Source: an uncultured Clostridia bacterium | GTDB taxonomy: Bacteria; Bacillota; Clostridia; Christensenellales; Borkfalkiaceae | Assembly: GCA_947627575.1 (NCBI GenBank) | Contig: CANQWN010000001.1 | Location: 354,252 to 418,251, forward strand | DNA: 64,000 nucleotides | Reading direction: 5' to 3' | Part shown: in pieces, positions 17,513-26,485 of the stretch | How positions within the stretch are numbered: position 1 is the stretch's first letter | How the letters are laid out: each line of letters begins with the position of its first letter | The notes under the pieces: generated by a model | The model's input: the letters and a program-made list of their open reading frames with translations, nothing else | What the model was told of the DNA's origin: nothing | Database searches by the model: none | Translations under genes and position numbers: made by a program

Positions 17513-18151
17513 TTACACAAATTTCAAAATGTCGGCAAACTTAAAAGCGAAGTTTACCGCGCCTGCTTTTTGCAATTGGTCGCGGGTTCTGTACCCCCAC
17601 AAGGCGGCTACGCAATCAACGCCTGCCGCCGCGGCGCATTGCACGTCGGTTTCCCCGTCGCCGACAAAAAGGCACTGCTGTTTTTTCACGTTGTGGCGCC
17701 TTAAAATTTCCAAAGTAAGCGTAGGATCGGGCTTTACGGGGTAGTACTCTGTCTGACCGAGTACTTCACAAAAGCCGTAATTTGACAATAAATCGGCATA
17801 AACGCGCTGTGTTGCAGCATTCGGCTTGTTGGTTTGGATACAAAGCCCTATCCCGCGCCGTTTAAGAATTTCAAGCGTTTCCGCCTCTCCTTCGTACAAT
17901 GCAGTAAGCCCGTTTTCATTTTCGGCGTACTTTTCGCAGAAGATTTTATGCGCGTTTTCAATTGCGTTGAAATGCTCGCCGAAAGCCTTTTTTATAAGAT
18001 TAAGCGAACCGCCGCCCACTATCCTTTTAACTTTATCGACGGGCAAGGGCGGAAAGCCGTACAGCGCCAACGTTTCGTTAAGCACCTTGCGGATATCTTC
18101 CGAAGTGTCCAACAGCGTGCCGTCGAGATCGAAAATTATAAACTTTTTCAT
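17513..18151 (-). CDS. HAD-superfamily phosphatase (Gph/PpaX-like)
   Basis: 212 residues. Motif I is DLDGTLLDTS (nucleophile Asp8), motif II the Thr in CIQTNKP, and motif III/IV the Lys of PVKPDP and GDGETDVQCA. The alpha-helical cap follows motif I, as in phosphoglycolate phosphatase and pyrophosphatase PpaX. The substrate cannot be fixed by sequence; repair-derived phosphoglycolate is the usual guess. Its ATG is one base after the argS stop, so the two are translationally coupled. Confidence 0.88.
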   Translation of the reverse strand: MKKFIIFDLDGTLLDTSEDIRKVLNETLALYGFPPLPVDKVKRIVGGGSLNLIKKAFGEHFNAIENAHKIFCEKYAENENGLTALYEGEAETLEILKRRGIGLCIQTNKPNAATQRVYADLLSNYGFCEVLGQTEYYPVKPDPTLTLEILRRHNVKKQQCLFVGDGETDVQCAAAAGVDCVAALWGYRTRDQLQKAGAVNFAFKFADILKFV

Positions 18152-18152
18152 T

Positions 18153-19832
18153 TTACATTTTTTCGGGTACGCCTATGCCCAACAGCCCAAGCGCGTTTTT
18201 AAGCGTCTGCAACGTAGCTTCCGTAAGCGCGAGGCGGAACTGTTTGGCGTCCCCCTCCGCCGTAAGAATTTTATATCCTATATAAAATTTATTGTATTTC
18301 TGCGCGAGATCCACGGCGTAGCGCGCGATATAGCAAGGTTCGTACTTTTCCGCCGCCTCTTTAACCGTATCGGGAAATGCGGCAAGCGCTTTTACGACCT
18401 CGAATTCTTCCGCTTCGGGCAGATAATTTTGAGGACAACAACCGCGTTCCCCGCTTTTTAACAGCACCGAATTTGCCCGTGCGCATGTGTATTGCACATA
18501 TACGCCCGTTTCCCCTTCAAAACTTAAAACTTTATCGTATGAAAATACTATATCCTTTATTTTTGCGTTGTACAGAGCGCCGAAAATTACTGCGCCCACC
18601 CCCACTTTTTCGGCAATTTCGTCCTTATTTTCAAGCGAAGGATTTTTTTCCTCTATTATCGCCCGCGCCTTTTCCACGCAACGGGTGATAACTTCTTCCA
18701 GCCATACAACTTTGCCGGCACGCGTAGACATCGCGCCGTCCTCAAGCGAAACCATTCCGTACGCCACGTGAACGAGATCTTTTGCCCAGCTTTTGCCCAT
18801 AAGTTCCAAAACTTTGAAAACCTGCTGAAAGTGCAGATTCTGCTGGTATGCCACAACGTACAGGCACTTATAAAAATCGTAAGTGTTTTTACGGTAAATT
18901 GCCGCCGCAAGATCGCGCGTGGCGTACAGAGACGCGCCGTCCGAACGCAAAATGAGGCACGGCGGCATATTATAATCGCTTAAATCAACTATTTGCGCGC
19001 CCTCGCTCTCTTTCAAAAGCCCTTTTTCGCGCAACTCGTCTATAACGGGCTGCATTTTATCGGTGTAGAAACGCTCGCCCGCGTAACTGTCGAACGTAAC
19101 GCCCAAACGGTTATAAATCTTTTTTACGTATTCGAGAGTTAAAGATTTGAACCATTCAAAAATTTCGTTGGCTTCCCTGTCGCCGCTTTCTATAAGGCGG
19201 AAATATTCGCGGGCTTCAGTCTGCATATCTTCCGTCGCCTCTCTGTTGAAGCGCACGTAAAGTTCGTTTACGGCGTGAATTCCGCCCTTTTCCACTTCAC
19301 CTTTGTCGCCCCAATGCTTGTATGCGCATATCAGTTTGCCGAACTGCGTTCCGTAGTCGCCCAGATGATTGATGCCCACCACGTTGTAGCCCAAAAATTT
19401 ATGGATTTTGTATAACGCGCTACCTAAAACGGTTGTTGAGAGGTGACCTATATGGAAAGGTTTTGCAACGTTCACCGAAGAATAATCTATACATACTGTT
19501 TTGCCGTTGCCGATATCGGACGAGCCGTAACTTCCGCGCATTGCGGAAATTTCGGCAAGCGTGCGCGCGGCAAGCCCGCTTTTGTTTATCTTGAAATTGA
19601 GATAACCGTTTACGGCGCTTACTTCGCTTATGATTTCGTCTGAAGGCACGCTTTCTTTAAGCTGTTCGGCAATTGCCGCGGGGCTTTTGCGCAAAATTTT
19701 GGCAAATTTGAAGCACGGCAAAGCGTAATCCCCCACATCGGAATTGGGAGGCAGCTCTATACTTGTATATATCTGTTGTTCGCTTACGCCCGAAATTAAA
19801 ATCCTTTTGGCGATATATTCTTTATAGTCCAT
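18153..19832 (-). CDS. argS: Arginyl-tRNA synthetase
   Basis: 559 residues, a typical class Ia ArgRS. It has an N-terminal additional domain (DVGDYALPCFKFAK), HIGH-type signature in AKPFHIGHLS, and the YVAYQQNLHFQQ and SLEDGAMSTRAGKVV regions near the active site. The C-terminal DALR anticodon-binding domain ends in TEATLQTLKNALGLLGI. It charges tRNA-Arg. First gene of a two-gene operon with the HAD phosphatase. Confidence 0.97.
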   Translation of the reverse strand: MDYKEYIAKRILISGVSEQQIYTSIELPPNSDVGDYALPCFKFAKILRKSPAAIAEQLKESVPSDEIISEVSAVNGYLNFKINKSGLAARTLAEISAMRGSYGSSDIGNGKTVCIDYSSVNVAKPFHIGHLSTTVLGSALYKIHKFLGYNVVGINHLGDYGTQFGKLICAYKHWGDKGEVEKGGIHAVNELYVRFNREATEDMQTEAREYFRLIESGDREANEIFEWFKSLTLEYVKKIYNRLGVTFDSYAGERFYTDKMQPVIDELREKGLLKESEGAQIVDLSDYNMPPCLILRSDGASLYATRDLAAAIYRKNTYDFYKCLYVVAYQQNLHFQQVFKVLELMGKSWAKDLVHVAYGMVSLEDGAMSTRAGKVVWLEEVITRCVEKARAIIEEKNPSLENKDEIAEKVGVGAVIFGALYNAKIKDIVFSYDKVLSFEGETGVYVQYTCARANSVLLKSGERGCCPQNYLPEAEEFEVVKALAAFPDTVKEAAEKYEPCYIARYAVDLAQKYNKFYIGYKILTAEGDAKQFRLALTEATLQTLKNALGLLGIGVPEKM

Positions 19833-19858
19833 AATAAGTTCCGTATGCGTTTTGAATT

Positions 19859-19887
19859 ATTTTAACATATAAGCAAAATTTTAGCAA
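19859..19887 (-). promoter_or_regulatory. argS promoter
   Basis: Minus strand -35 TTGCTA (19882-19887), 17-bp spacer, -10 TAAAAT (19859-19864). Confidence 0.65.
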
Positions 19888-19905
19888 CTTTACCGCCCAT
19901 TTGTT

Positions 19906-19934
19906 TTGATTATTTTTACGTTTTATATTATAAT
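19906..19934 (+). promoter_or_regulatory. ychF promoter
   Basis: -35 TTGATT (19906-19911), 17-bp spacer, -10 TATAAT (19929-19934); divergent to the argS promoter, with the hexamers only 18 bases apart. Confidence 0.75.
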
Positions 19935-19962
19935 TTAGTAAATAACAAGAGGAAAATAAACT

Positions 19963-21063
19963 ATGAAATTAGGCGTAGTAGGTTTGCCCAACGTAGGCAA
20001 ATCGACATTATTCAATGCGATAACGCATGCAGGCGCGGAAGCCGCCAATTATCCCTTTTGCACCATAGAACCGAATGTGGGCGTTGTTGCCGTGCCGGAC
20101 GAAAGGCTGGATTTGCTTGCAAAACTGTACGACAGCAAAAAGGTAACCCCCGCCATTATAGAGTTTGTGGATATTGCGGGGCTGGTGAAGGGCGCGTCCC
20201 ACGGGGAAGGATTAGGCAATAAATTTTTGTCGCACATCCGCGAATGCGACGCAATAGTTCACGTTGTAAGATGCTTTAAAGACGAAAATATAACGCACGT
20301 GAACAACGTTATCGACCCTATCGACGATATACGCACAATTACTTTGGAACTTATCCTTGCCGACATAGAAGCGGTAAACAAACGCCAGGACAGAATAAGG
20401 AACACCGCACGCGGCGGGGCGAACAAGGAAGCCGCCGCAGAATACGCCTTCCTTGAAAAGCTGGAAAAATTTTTGGGCGAAGAAAAACCGGCAAGGCTTA
20501 TGCCCTGCACGGACGACGAAAAAATTTTGTTGGACAACCTGTTTCTGCTGACGGCAAAGCCCGTAATTTACGCGGCGAACATATCGGAATTCGATATGGG
20601 CAAGCCGGAGGACGAAATAGAGCTTGTTGCGAAAGTTAAAAAATATGCCGCCGAAGAAGGCAGCGAAGTTTTGGTGATATGCGCCAAAACCGAAGAGGAA
20701 CTTTCCGCAATGCCGCCCGAAGAAAGCGCAATGTTCCTCCGTGAACTCGGGCTTGAAGAAAGCGGGCTGAACAGACTTATCAAAAAAAGCTACTCCCTTT
20801 TGGGGCTTATATCCTATCTTACCGCGGGTGAAAAGGAAACGCGCGCGTGGACGATAGTAAAAGGCACCAAAGCGCCGCAAGCCGCAGGGAAAATCCACAG
20901 CGATTTTGAAAAAGGTTTTATTCGCGCGGAAGTTGTGGAATGGCAAACGCTTTTGGAATGCGGCGGACTTGTGGGCGCGCGCGAAAAAGGCAAAGTTCGT
21001 TCAGAGGGCAAGGACTACGTCATTAAAGACGGCGACGTGGTGCTGTTCCGCTTCAACGTTTAA
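19963..21063 (+). CDS. ychF: Redox-regulated ATPase YchF (Obg family)
   Basis: 366 residues. P-loop GLPNVGKSTLF, switch segment TIEPNVGVVAVPDERL, and DIAGLVKGAS. The G4 position is not NKxD, which is what makes YchF prefer ATP. A coiled-coil insert spans roughly residues 130-200, and a C-terminal TGS domain contains FIRAEVVEWQTL. It associates with ribosomes and modulates stress responses. An AGAGGAA site precedes the ATG. Confidence 0.96.
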   Translation: MKLGVVGLPNVGKSTLFNAITHAGAEAANYPFCTIEPNVGVVAVPDERLDLLAKLYDSKKVTPAIIEFVDIAGLVKGASHGEGLGNKFLSHIRECDAIVHVVRCFKDENITHVNNVIDPIDDIRTITLELILADIEAVNKRQDRIRNTARGGANKEAAAEYAFLEKLEKFLGEEKPARLMPCTDDEKILLDNLFLLTAKPVIYAANISEFDMGKPEDEIELVAKVKKYAAEEGSEVLVICAKTEEELSAMPPEESAMFLRELGLEESGLNRLIKKSYSLLGLISYLTAGEKETRAWTIVKGTKAPQAAGKIHSDFEKGFIRAEVVEWQTLLECGGLVGAREKGKVRSEGKDYVIKDGDVVLFRFNV

Positions 21064-21067
21064 AATA

Positions 21068-21102
21068 TTATCCGCCGACATCAATTGCCGACGGATTTTT
21101 TA
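21068..21102 (+). terminator. ychF terminator
   Basis: Imperfect hairpin around ATCCG/CGGAT followed by TTTTTT, directly after the ychF stop. Confidence 0.6.
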
Positions 21103-21110
21103 TGTGAAAA

Positions 21111-21133
21111 CGCCCCGCGGTTTCCGCGGGGCG
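21111..21133 (-). terminator. gap terminator
   Basis: Perfect 10-bp stem CGCCCCGCGG/CCGCGGGGCG, followed by TTTTCAC on the minus strand, 22 bases past the gap stop. Confidence 0.75.
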
Positions 21134-21154
21134 TTGATGTTTTGGGTTTACCTA

Positions 21155-22168
21155 TTAAAGTTCGGCGAAGTATTTGATTGTTCTTACCATTTGTGACGTA
21201 TAAGAATTTTCGTTATCGTACCAAGCGACAACCTTTACAAGGGTTGTGCCGTCGCCGAGGGGCATGCACTTCGTCTGCGTTGCGTCAAACAGAGAGCCGT
21301 AAGTCATACCGATAACGTCGCTGGAAACGATTTCTTCTTCGGTATATCCATAAGAAGAGCTTGCCGCCGCCTTCATTGCGCCGTTTACGCTGTCCGCGTC
21401 TATCTCGCCCTCGCAAACCGCGATAAGCTGGGTAAGCGAACCGGTGGGAACGGGAACGCGCTGTGCGCAACCGTCAAGTACGCCGTTGAGTTCGGGGATA
21501 ACCAAGCCGATCGCTTTTGCCGCGCCGGTGGAGTTGGGAACGATGTTTACGGCTGCCGCCCTCGCCCTTCTCAAATCGCCCTTTCTGTGAGGTCCGTCGA
21601 GAATCATCTGGTCGCCCGTATATGCGTGAATGGTCGTCATATAGCCCTTCTTGATTTTGCAGAGCTTGTTAAGCGCGTCCGCCATAGGCGCAAGGCAGTT
21701 TGTGGTGCAGCTTGCCGCGGAAATGATGGTATCTTTGGCGGTTAAAACTTTTTCGTTTACGCCGTAAACCACGGTAGGCAGATCGTTGCCGGCGGGTGCG
21801 GAAATTACGCACTTTTTAGCGCCCGCGTCGATATGAGCCTGAGCCTTTTCTTTCTTGGTATAAAAGCCTGTACATTCGAGAACTACGTCTACGTCAAGTT
21901 CCTTCCAAGGAAGGTTTACCGCGTCTTTTTCTGCGTAAATCTTAATCGTTTTGCCGTTGACGGTTATGCTGTCATCGCCCGCTACGACGGAATCGGCATA
22001 CTTGTATCTGCCTTGAGCCGAATCATACTTGAGAAGATGCGCAAGCATTTTAGGGCTTGTAAGATCGTTGATGGCTACGATATCGTAACCTTCCGCTTCA
22101 AACATCTGTCTGAAAGCAAGACGTCCTATACGACCGAATCCGTTGATTGCAACTTTTACGTTTGCCAT
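21155..22168 (-). CDS. gap: Glyceraldehyde-3-phosphate dehydrogenase, type I
   Basis: 337 residues. NAD-binding [12 protein letters not shown] at the N-terminus, catalytic Cys154 in SCTTNC, and the C-terminal [12 protein letters not shown] motif. It oxidises glyceraldehyde-3-phosphate to 1,3-bisphosphoglycerate in glycolysis. A strong AAGGAGAA site fixes the start. It is divergent from fba, and each has its own promoter. Confidence 0.98.
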   Translation of the reverse strand: MANVKVAINGFGRIGRLAFRQMFEAEGYDIVAINDLTSPKMLAHLLKYDSAQGRYKYADSVVAGDDSITVNGKTIKIYAEKDAVNLPWKELDVDVVLECTGFYTKKEKAQAHIDAGAKKCVISAPAGNDLPTVVYGVNEKVLTAKDTIISAASCTTNCLAPMADALNKLCKIKKGYMTTIHAYTGDQMILDGPHRKGDLRRARAAAVNIVPNSTGAAKAIGLVIPELNGVLDGCAQRVPVPTGSLTQLIAVCEGEIDADSVNGAMKAAASSSYGYTEEEIVSSDVIGMTYGSLFDATQTKCMPLGDGTTLVKVVAWYDNENSYTSQMVRTIKYFAEL

Positions 22169-22212
22169 AAAAAAATTCTCCTTCGAATTTATTATTATTC
22201 TTTGCGTAGATT

Positions 22213-22241
22213 ATTATATCAAATGCCTTTCAAATAGTCAA
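22213..22241 (-). promoter_or_regulatory. gap promoter
   Basis: Minus strand -35 TTGACT (22236-22241), 17-bp spacer, -10 TATAAT (22213-22218): close to SigA consensus, as expected for an abundant glycolytic enzyme. Confidence 0.85.
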
Positions 22242-22318
22242 ATATTTTTTAAATCATATTTCAGCGCTTAAAACAGTACGGTTTTGACAGCAAAATTAAA
22301 AATATTTTCAAAATGTAC

Positions 22319-22347
22319 TTGAAATTTGGGAAACAATGAATTATAAT
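22319..22347 (+). promoter_or_regulatory. fba promoter
   Basis: -35 TTGAAA (22319-22324), 17-bp spacer, -10 TATAAT (22342-22347). Confidence 0.8.
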
Positions 22348-22397
22348 TATTAAGGTATATAATTACCCAAAAATTTTTATATGATTCGGAGGTTTTT

Positions 22398-23264
22398 ATG
22401 GGTTTGGTTTCCGTTAAGGAAATGCTTGAAAAAGCAAGGGACGGCAAATACGCCGTCGGACAGTTTAATATCAACAATCTCGAATGGACAAAATCTATTC
22501 TGCAAACGGCTGAAGAACAGCGCTCTCCCGTTATTTTGGGCGTTTCCGAAGGCGCGGGGAAATATATGACCGGGTTTAAAACGGTTGCGGCAATGGTAAA
22601 AGCAATGCTTGAGGATTTGAAGATTACCGTACCCGTTGCGCTACATCTCGACCACGGCACATACGAAGGTTGCTATAAGTGCATCGAAGCGGGCTTCTCT
22701 TCCATTATGTTCGACGGCTCGCACTTCCCTATTGAGGAAAATATAGCAAAGACCAAAGAACTTGTTAAAGTTTGCAACGAAAAAGGTTTAAGCCTTGAAG
22801 CCGAAGTAGGTTCAATCGGCGGCGAAGAGGACGGCGTTGTAGGCATGGGCGAATGTGCCAACCCCGAAGAATGCAAAAAAATAGCCGACCTCGGCGTTAC
22901 CATTCTTGCCGCGGGCATAGGCAACATTCACGGCAAATACCCCGCGAACTGGCCCGGGCTTCGCTTTGACGTGCTTGAACAAATCAAGAAAAAGGTAGGC
23001 AATATGCCCCTCGTTCTTCACGGCGGCACGGGTATCCCCACGGATATGATAAAGAAAGCAATTTCCCTCGGCGTAGCGAAAATCAACGTAAATACGGAAT
23101 GTCAGCTTGTTTTCCAGGCGGCTACGAGAAAGTACATAGAAGAAGGCAAAGACCTTGTCGGGAAGGGCTTCGACCCCAGAAAACTGCTTGCCCCCGGCGC
23201 ACAGGCGATCAAAGATATCGTCAAAGAGAAAATGGAAATTTTCGGCAGCGTAGGCAAAGCGTAA
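22398..23264 (+). CDS. fba: Class II fructose-bisphosphate aldolase
   Basis: 288 residues. Zinc-binding histidines lie in HLDHGTYEGC and in the later LVLHGGTGIP. The acidic loop GGEEDGVVG and the FDGSHFPIEEN segment are typical of the FbaA/GatY superfamily. It cleaves fructose-1,6-bisphosphate to two triose phosphates. GGAGGT precedes the ATG. It forms a glycolytic pair with the divergent gap. A tagatose-bisphosphate specificity cannot be excluded from sequence. Confidence 0.95.
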   Translation: MGLVSVKEMLEKARDGKYAVGQFNINNLEWTKSILQTAEEQRSPVILGVSEGAGKYMTGFKTVAAMVKAMLEDLKITVPVALHLDHGTYEGCYKCIEAGFSSIMFDGSHFPIEENIAKTKELVKVCNEKGLSLEAEVGSIGGEEDGVVGMGECANPEECKKIADLGVTILAAGIGNIHGKYPANWPGLRFDVLEQIKKKVGNMPLVLHGGTGIPTDMIKKAISLGVAKINVNTECQLVFQAATRKYIEEGKDLVGKGFDPRKLLAPGAQAIKDIVKEKMEIFGSVGKA

Positions 23265-23274
23265 GCGATAATTC

Positions 23275-23306
23275 AACCGTCCGCAAATGCGGGCGGTTAT
23301 TTTTTT
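23275..23306 (+). terminator. fba terminator
   Basis: Stem AACCGTCCGC/GCGGGCGGTT with one G-U pair, followed by ATTTTTTT. Confidence 0.8.
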
Positions 23307-23331
23307 GCTTTCTGCACATTCTTTATTGTAT

Positions 23332-23745
23332 ATGAAGAGAAAGCTGACGGCAATAATTGCCGTAATGATTATCTGTATGTTGTTTTTACCCGCCTGTGAC
23401 GCCGTTAAACAGAGTTCGGTAAAGGCGCTTACCCGCCCTTATATCGCACAATACGAGTGTGTGCAGGCAAAACTCGGCGAAGAAGATATACTTGAAAAAT
23501 TCGACTATATAAGGATAACGCTTGCCGATAAAGACACCATGATTATTGCTTATAAGCCCAAAAAAGGCGAAAAGAAACAATTTAAATGCAATTACACGTT
23601 CGATTGGGAAACAAAAGAAATAACCGCCGACATAAGTATTTTCGGCTGTAAGGTAAAAGAAAAAACTACCGTTCAAAACGGTAGTTTCAGCGTTGTTAAA
23701 CAAATAGGAAACAAGACGTTTGCAATAACTTTCAAAGCGCAATAA
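23332..23745 (+). CDS. Small putative lipoprotein
   Basis: 137 residues, not recognised. MKRKLTAIIAVMIICMLFL followed by PACDAV gives a lipoprotein-like signal peptide with Cys near residue 22. The mature part is charged and beta-prone, with repeated IRITLADKD and GSFSVVKQIGNKTF strands. There is no ribosome site; the ATG comes 26 bases after the T run of the fba terminator, so expression may rely on read-through or a weak local promoter. The three reading frames around it do not give a better gene. Confidence 0.6.
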   Translation: MKRKLTAIIAVMIICMLFLPACDAVKQSSVKALTRPYIAQYECVQAKLGEEDILEKFDYIRITLADKDTMIIAYKPKKGEKKQFKCNYTFDWETKEITADISIFGCKVKEKTTVQNGSFSVVKQIGNKTFAITFKAQ

Positions 23746-24087
23746 TCACTCCGGTTTGTAATTGCCCGTAATCTCCTCCATTCCCTCGCTGTCGATCTTC
23801 CCGAAAAGACCGTCCGCGTCGCCCGTGGCGCCGTCTTTCAGCACGTCGTAGATGGTAACCTGCTGTTCGTCCTCTGCGTTTTGGGAAAGCATACGGGAAG
23901 TTTCTTCGTCGTACACGGCAAAGTCGTATTCCATTTTTGCGATGTTTTTATCGGCGTACACCTCGTCGAGATGATTTTGAAGCATCTCCTCGCGTTTACT
24001 GCGGCGGGACGTAATTATCACGAATAACAGAAATACCGCAAAGAACACTCCGCCTGCGCATATCGCCACTATATATATGGGTTCCAT
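23746..24087 (-). CDS. Small single-pass membrane protein
   Basis: 113 residues, not recognised. It has one N-terminal membrane segment (IVAICAGGVFFAVFLLFVII), a basic stop-transfer SRRSKREE, then an acidic cytoplasmic tail rich in Asp/Glu. There is no ribosome site. A near-perfect promoter ends six bases before the ATG, which would start the transcript at the A of the ATG. It is convergent with the small lipoprotein gene and divergent from the TetR regulator. Confidence 0.7.
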   Translation of the reverse strand: MEPIYIVAICAGGVFFAVFLLFVIITSRRSKREEMLQNHLDEVYADKNIAKMEYDFAVYDEETSRMLSQNAEDEQQVTIYDVLKDGATGDADGLFGKIDSEGMEEITGNYKPE

Positions 24088-24093
24088 AAGATT

Positions 24094-24122
24094 ATTTTAC
24101 TACTCATTTTAAAATATGTCAA
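24094..24122 (-). promoter_or_regulatory. Promoter placed for a leaderless transcript
   Basis: Minus strand -35 TTGACA (24117-24122), 17-bp spacer, -10 TAAAAT (24094-24099), then six bases to the ATG at 24087. With standard -10 to +1 geometry, the first transcribed base is the start codon. Confidence 0.75.
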
Positions 24123-24130
24123 CATTTAAT

Positions 24131-24159
24131 TTGATTTAATCGATTTATCGTTGTATAAT
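24131..24159 (+). promoter_or_regulatory. Promoter of the TetR gene
   Basis: -35 TTGATT (24131-24136), 17-bp spacer, -10 TATAAT (24154-24159). Confidence 0.75.
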
Positions 24160-24191
24160 GAAGTATAGTAATTTGGGATAGGGAAACTAAA

Positions 24192-24767
24192 TTGATTGCC
24201 GATAAACGAATTGTAAAAACAAGAACGCATATTAAAAATGCTTTTATGCAGCTTTTGATGAAGAACGAAATCAGCAAAATCAACGTAAGCGACATTACCG
24301 TAAAAGCCGGGATAAACCGTTCTACATTTTATCTGCATTATAGCGGCGTAAACGCAGTTTTAAAGGATATCGAAAAGGAATTGTCGTTGAAAATAGCCAC
24401 TTGCATAGATAATTTCAATATCGAAAACATATCGGAAAGCACCTGGCTTTTCTTCAATAAACTTACCGAAATGCTTAACTCTGCAGAGGAAACAAAAAAT
24501 TTTATATTGTATTCCACCTCTTCTCCGTTTATTACCGCAAAGCTGAAAAATATACTTGCGGAAAAGGCTTTGGAAGCGCTTAAAACCAGATTCCCCAAAA
24601 TGAATACCGAAAAAGCCGCTGTAAGATTGGGTTATGCCGCCGCGGGAATAATAGATACATACGTAAACTGGGCGAACGACAAAGAAAATACGATAACTCT
24701 TGACGAGCTTATTTTGGTTGTAAGCGATATGACAAGCAGGTTGCTGCAATCGATAATCCTTTACTGA
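24192..24767 (+). CDS. TetR/AcrR-family transcriptional regulator
   Basis: 191 residues starting at TTG, with AGGGAAA seven bases upstream. The N-terminal helix-turn-helix is clear: KTRTHIKNAFMQLL, then ISKINVSDITVKAGINRSTF and YLHY. The C-terminal part is helical and variable, as expected for the ligand and dimer domain (TetR_C_7-like). TetR proteins repress promoters until a small molecule binds. The divergent 23746-24087 gene, whose promoter is nine bases away, is the most likely target besides itself. Confidence 0.88.
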   Translation: MIADKRIVKTRTHIKNAFMQLLMKNEISKINVSDITVKAGINRSTFYLHYSGVNAVLKDIEKELSLKIATCIDNFNIENISESTWLFFNKLTEMLNSAEETKNFILYSTSSPFITAKLKNILAEKALEALKTRFPKMNTEKAAVRLGYAAAGIIDTYVNWANDKENTITLDELILVVSDMTSRLLQSIILY

Positions 24768-24778
24768 CAATGCTATTT

Positions 24779-24804
24779 AAGGCGCGTAAAAACGCGCCTT
24801 TTTT
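24779..24804 (+). terminator. Terminator of the TetR gene
   Basis: 9-bp stem AAGGCGCGT/ACGCGCCTT followed by TTTT. Confidence 0.8.
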
Positions 24805-24849
24805 ATTGTTTTTTACATAATTACGCGCAAAAATAAGTATATTATAGCT

Positions 24850-25896
24850 ATGAAAAAAATAATGTACTGCGGTGGCGGAAGCGCCGGGCACGTAATACCG
24901 AACATTGCGCTTATAGAGTATCTGCGCGGCGAATTCGACGCCGTGTATATGGGCACGGAAGGCATAGAAAAACAGATATGCGCGCAAAACGGCATAAAAT
25001 TTTACAGCTTTCCGGCGGTGAAATTGGTGCGCGGAAAAATTTTATGCAACCTGGCTATCCCGATAAAACTTACGGAAAGCATTTCGCAGGCGGGCAAAAT
25101 TTTGGACAGAACCAAACCTGATTTGCTGTTTTGCAAGGGCGGCTATGTGTGCTATCCCGCCGCCGTTGCCGCAAAAAAAAGAAAGATACCCGTTATAACC
25201 CACGAATCCGATCTTAAACCGGGGCTTGCAAATAAACTGATTGCCAAAAAGTGCAAAAACGTGCTTACGGCTTTCCCCGCGACAAAACAGTTTTTCAAAA
25301 ACGGAATATTTGTAGGCACGCCTATGCGGCAAAATCTTTTTAACCGTAACAAATATGCCGCAAAGCAAAAATTGGGGTTGGATATGCGCCCTACCCTATT
25401 GGTTTTCGGCGGCGGAAGCGGTTCTAAAATCATCAACGAAAATTTGAGGAAAATCGTGAAGGACGTTTGCAGAGATTTCAACGTTTTGCATATCTGCGGC
25501 AAAAGCAATACGGTTGTCAGCACCGTGTACGGCTATAAGCAAATTGAATTTGCAGGCGATATGGGCGAAATTTACGCGTGCGCGGACGCCGCCGTGGCAA
25601 GGTGCGGGGCAAATTCCGCAAACGAGCTTATAGCGCTTAAAATCCCCACGCTGTTCATTCCTCTTGAAAACAGAGCCACGCGCGGGGACCAGATAAAAAA
25701 CGCGGAATACTTTTATGCCGAAGGCTTGTGCAAAGTTTTGAGAGAGAAAAACCTGAACGCGCAGACGCTTAAATACGGGATATACGAAATAATTAACGAT
25801 TGCAAAATAAAAGCCGCCCTTGAAAAGAGCGGCATTAAATGCGGAAACGAAGCAGTTAAAAAGGTAGTGCAACGTACGATCCTACAACAATCTTGA
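24850..25896 (+). CDS. murG: UDP-GlcNAc:lipid I GlcNAc transferase MurG
   Basis: 348 residues of the GT-B fold. N-terminal GGGSAGHVIP loop, FCKGGYVCYPAAVAA, HESDLKPGLANK, and C-terminal LVFGGGSGS and RCGANSANELIALKIPTLF. MurG adds GlcNAc to undecaprenyl-pyrophosphoryl-MurNAc-pentapeptide on the inner face of the membrane to make lipid II. It stands outside any mur/dcw cluster. No ribosome site is visible, and a TATATT box lies six bases before the ATG. Its 3' end overlaps the convergent mntP by 41 bases. Confidence 0.9.
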   Translation: MKKIMYCGGGSAGHVIPNIALIEYLRGEFDAVYMGTEGIEKQICAQNGIKFYSFPAVKLVRGKILCNLAIPIKLTESISQAGKILDRTKPDLLFCKGGYVCYPAAVAAKKRKIPVITHESDLKPGLANKLIAKKCKNVLTAFPATKQFFKNGIFVGTPMRQNLFNRNKYAAKQKLGLDMRPTLLVFGGGSGSKIINENLRKIVKDVCRDFNVLHICGKSNTVVSTVYGYKQIEFAGDMGEIYACADAAVARCGANSANELIALKIPTLFIPLENRATRGDQIKNAEYFYAEGLCKVLREKNLNAQTLKYGIYEIINDCKIKAALEKSGIKCGNEAVKKVVQRTILQQS

Positions 25897-26479
25897 TTCC
25901 TATCAGGATAAGTACTATTCCACCGATAATTTCGGCAATGCAGGCGCGTTTTTTAAACAATTGCCCTACTTTTATGCCTATAAATAGACCGCACAGTGAA
26001 ATTATAAAGGTTGAAACGCCTATTACAAGCACGCTTATCCACGCCCAAAGCTGGATATCGGGAATCCCTTCAAGCATTACGTTGAAGGTGAACCCCACCG
26101 CCAACGCGTCTATACTTGTGGCAACGCCCTGCACCAACACTTCGGTAACCGAAAAATGTTTGGGTTTTACTTGTTCGGCAGGCGCGCGCAGTTCCTTTAT
26201 TCCGTCGTATATCATTTTACCGCCGATTATAAGCAATAAAATAAACGCTATCCAGTGATCGATTTGTTCGATCAGTTCAAAATGAGATAGCGCCCACGAT
26301 ACGTAAAAACCCAAAATGGGCATAAGTGCCTGAAAGACGCCGAAAGTAAGCGGAATAAATATACCTTTGCTTATTTTCAGATTGCGGTAGACCATACCGT
26401 CGGTTACCGACACGGCAAACGCGTCTACCGCAAGGGTAAGCCCCGATATGAAAATTGAAATAAACAGTGCAAAGGTCAT
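25856..26479 (-). CDS. mntP: Manganese efflux pump MntP-like
   Basis: About 207 residues with six membrane segments. The paired Asp-containing motifs LAVDAFAVSVTDG and ATSIDALAVGFTF mark the MntP (DUF204) family, which exports Mn(II) to prevent overload. The start is taken at the second ATG (26479): the -10 hexamer directly abuts the first ATG (26485), and standard geometry puts the transcript start at the second. No mntP riboswitch (yybP-ykoY) lies upstream, because there is no leader. Confidence 0.9.
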   Translation of the reverse strand: MTFALFISIFISGLTLAVDAFAVSVTDGMVYRNLKISKGIFIPLTFGVFQALMPILGFYVSWALSHFELIEQIDHWIAFILLLIIGGKMIYDGIKELRAPAEQVKPKHFSVTEVLVQGVATSIDALAVGFTFNVMLEGIPDIQLWAWISVLVIGVSTFIISLCGLFIGIKVGQLFKKRACIAEIIGGIVLILIGIKIVVGSYVALPF

Positions 26480-26485
26480 AGGCAT

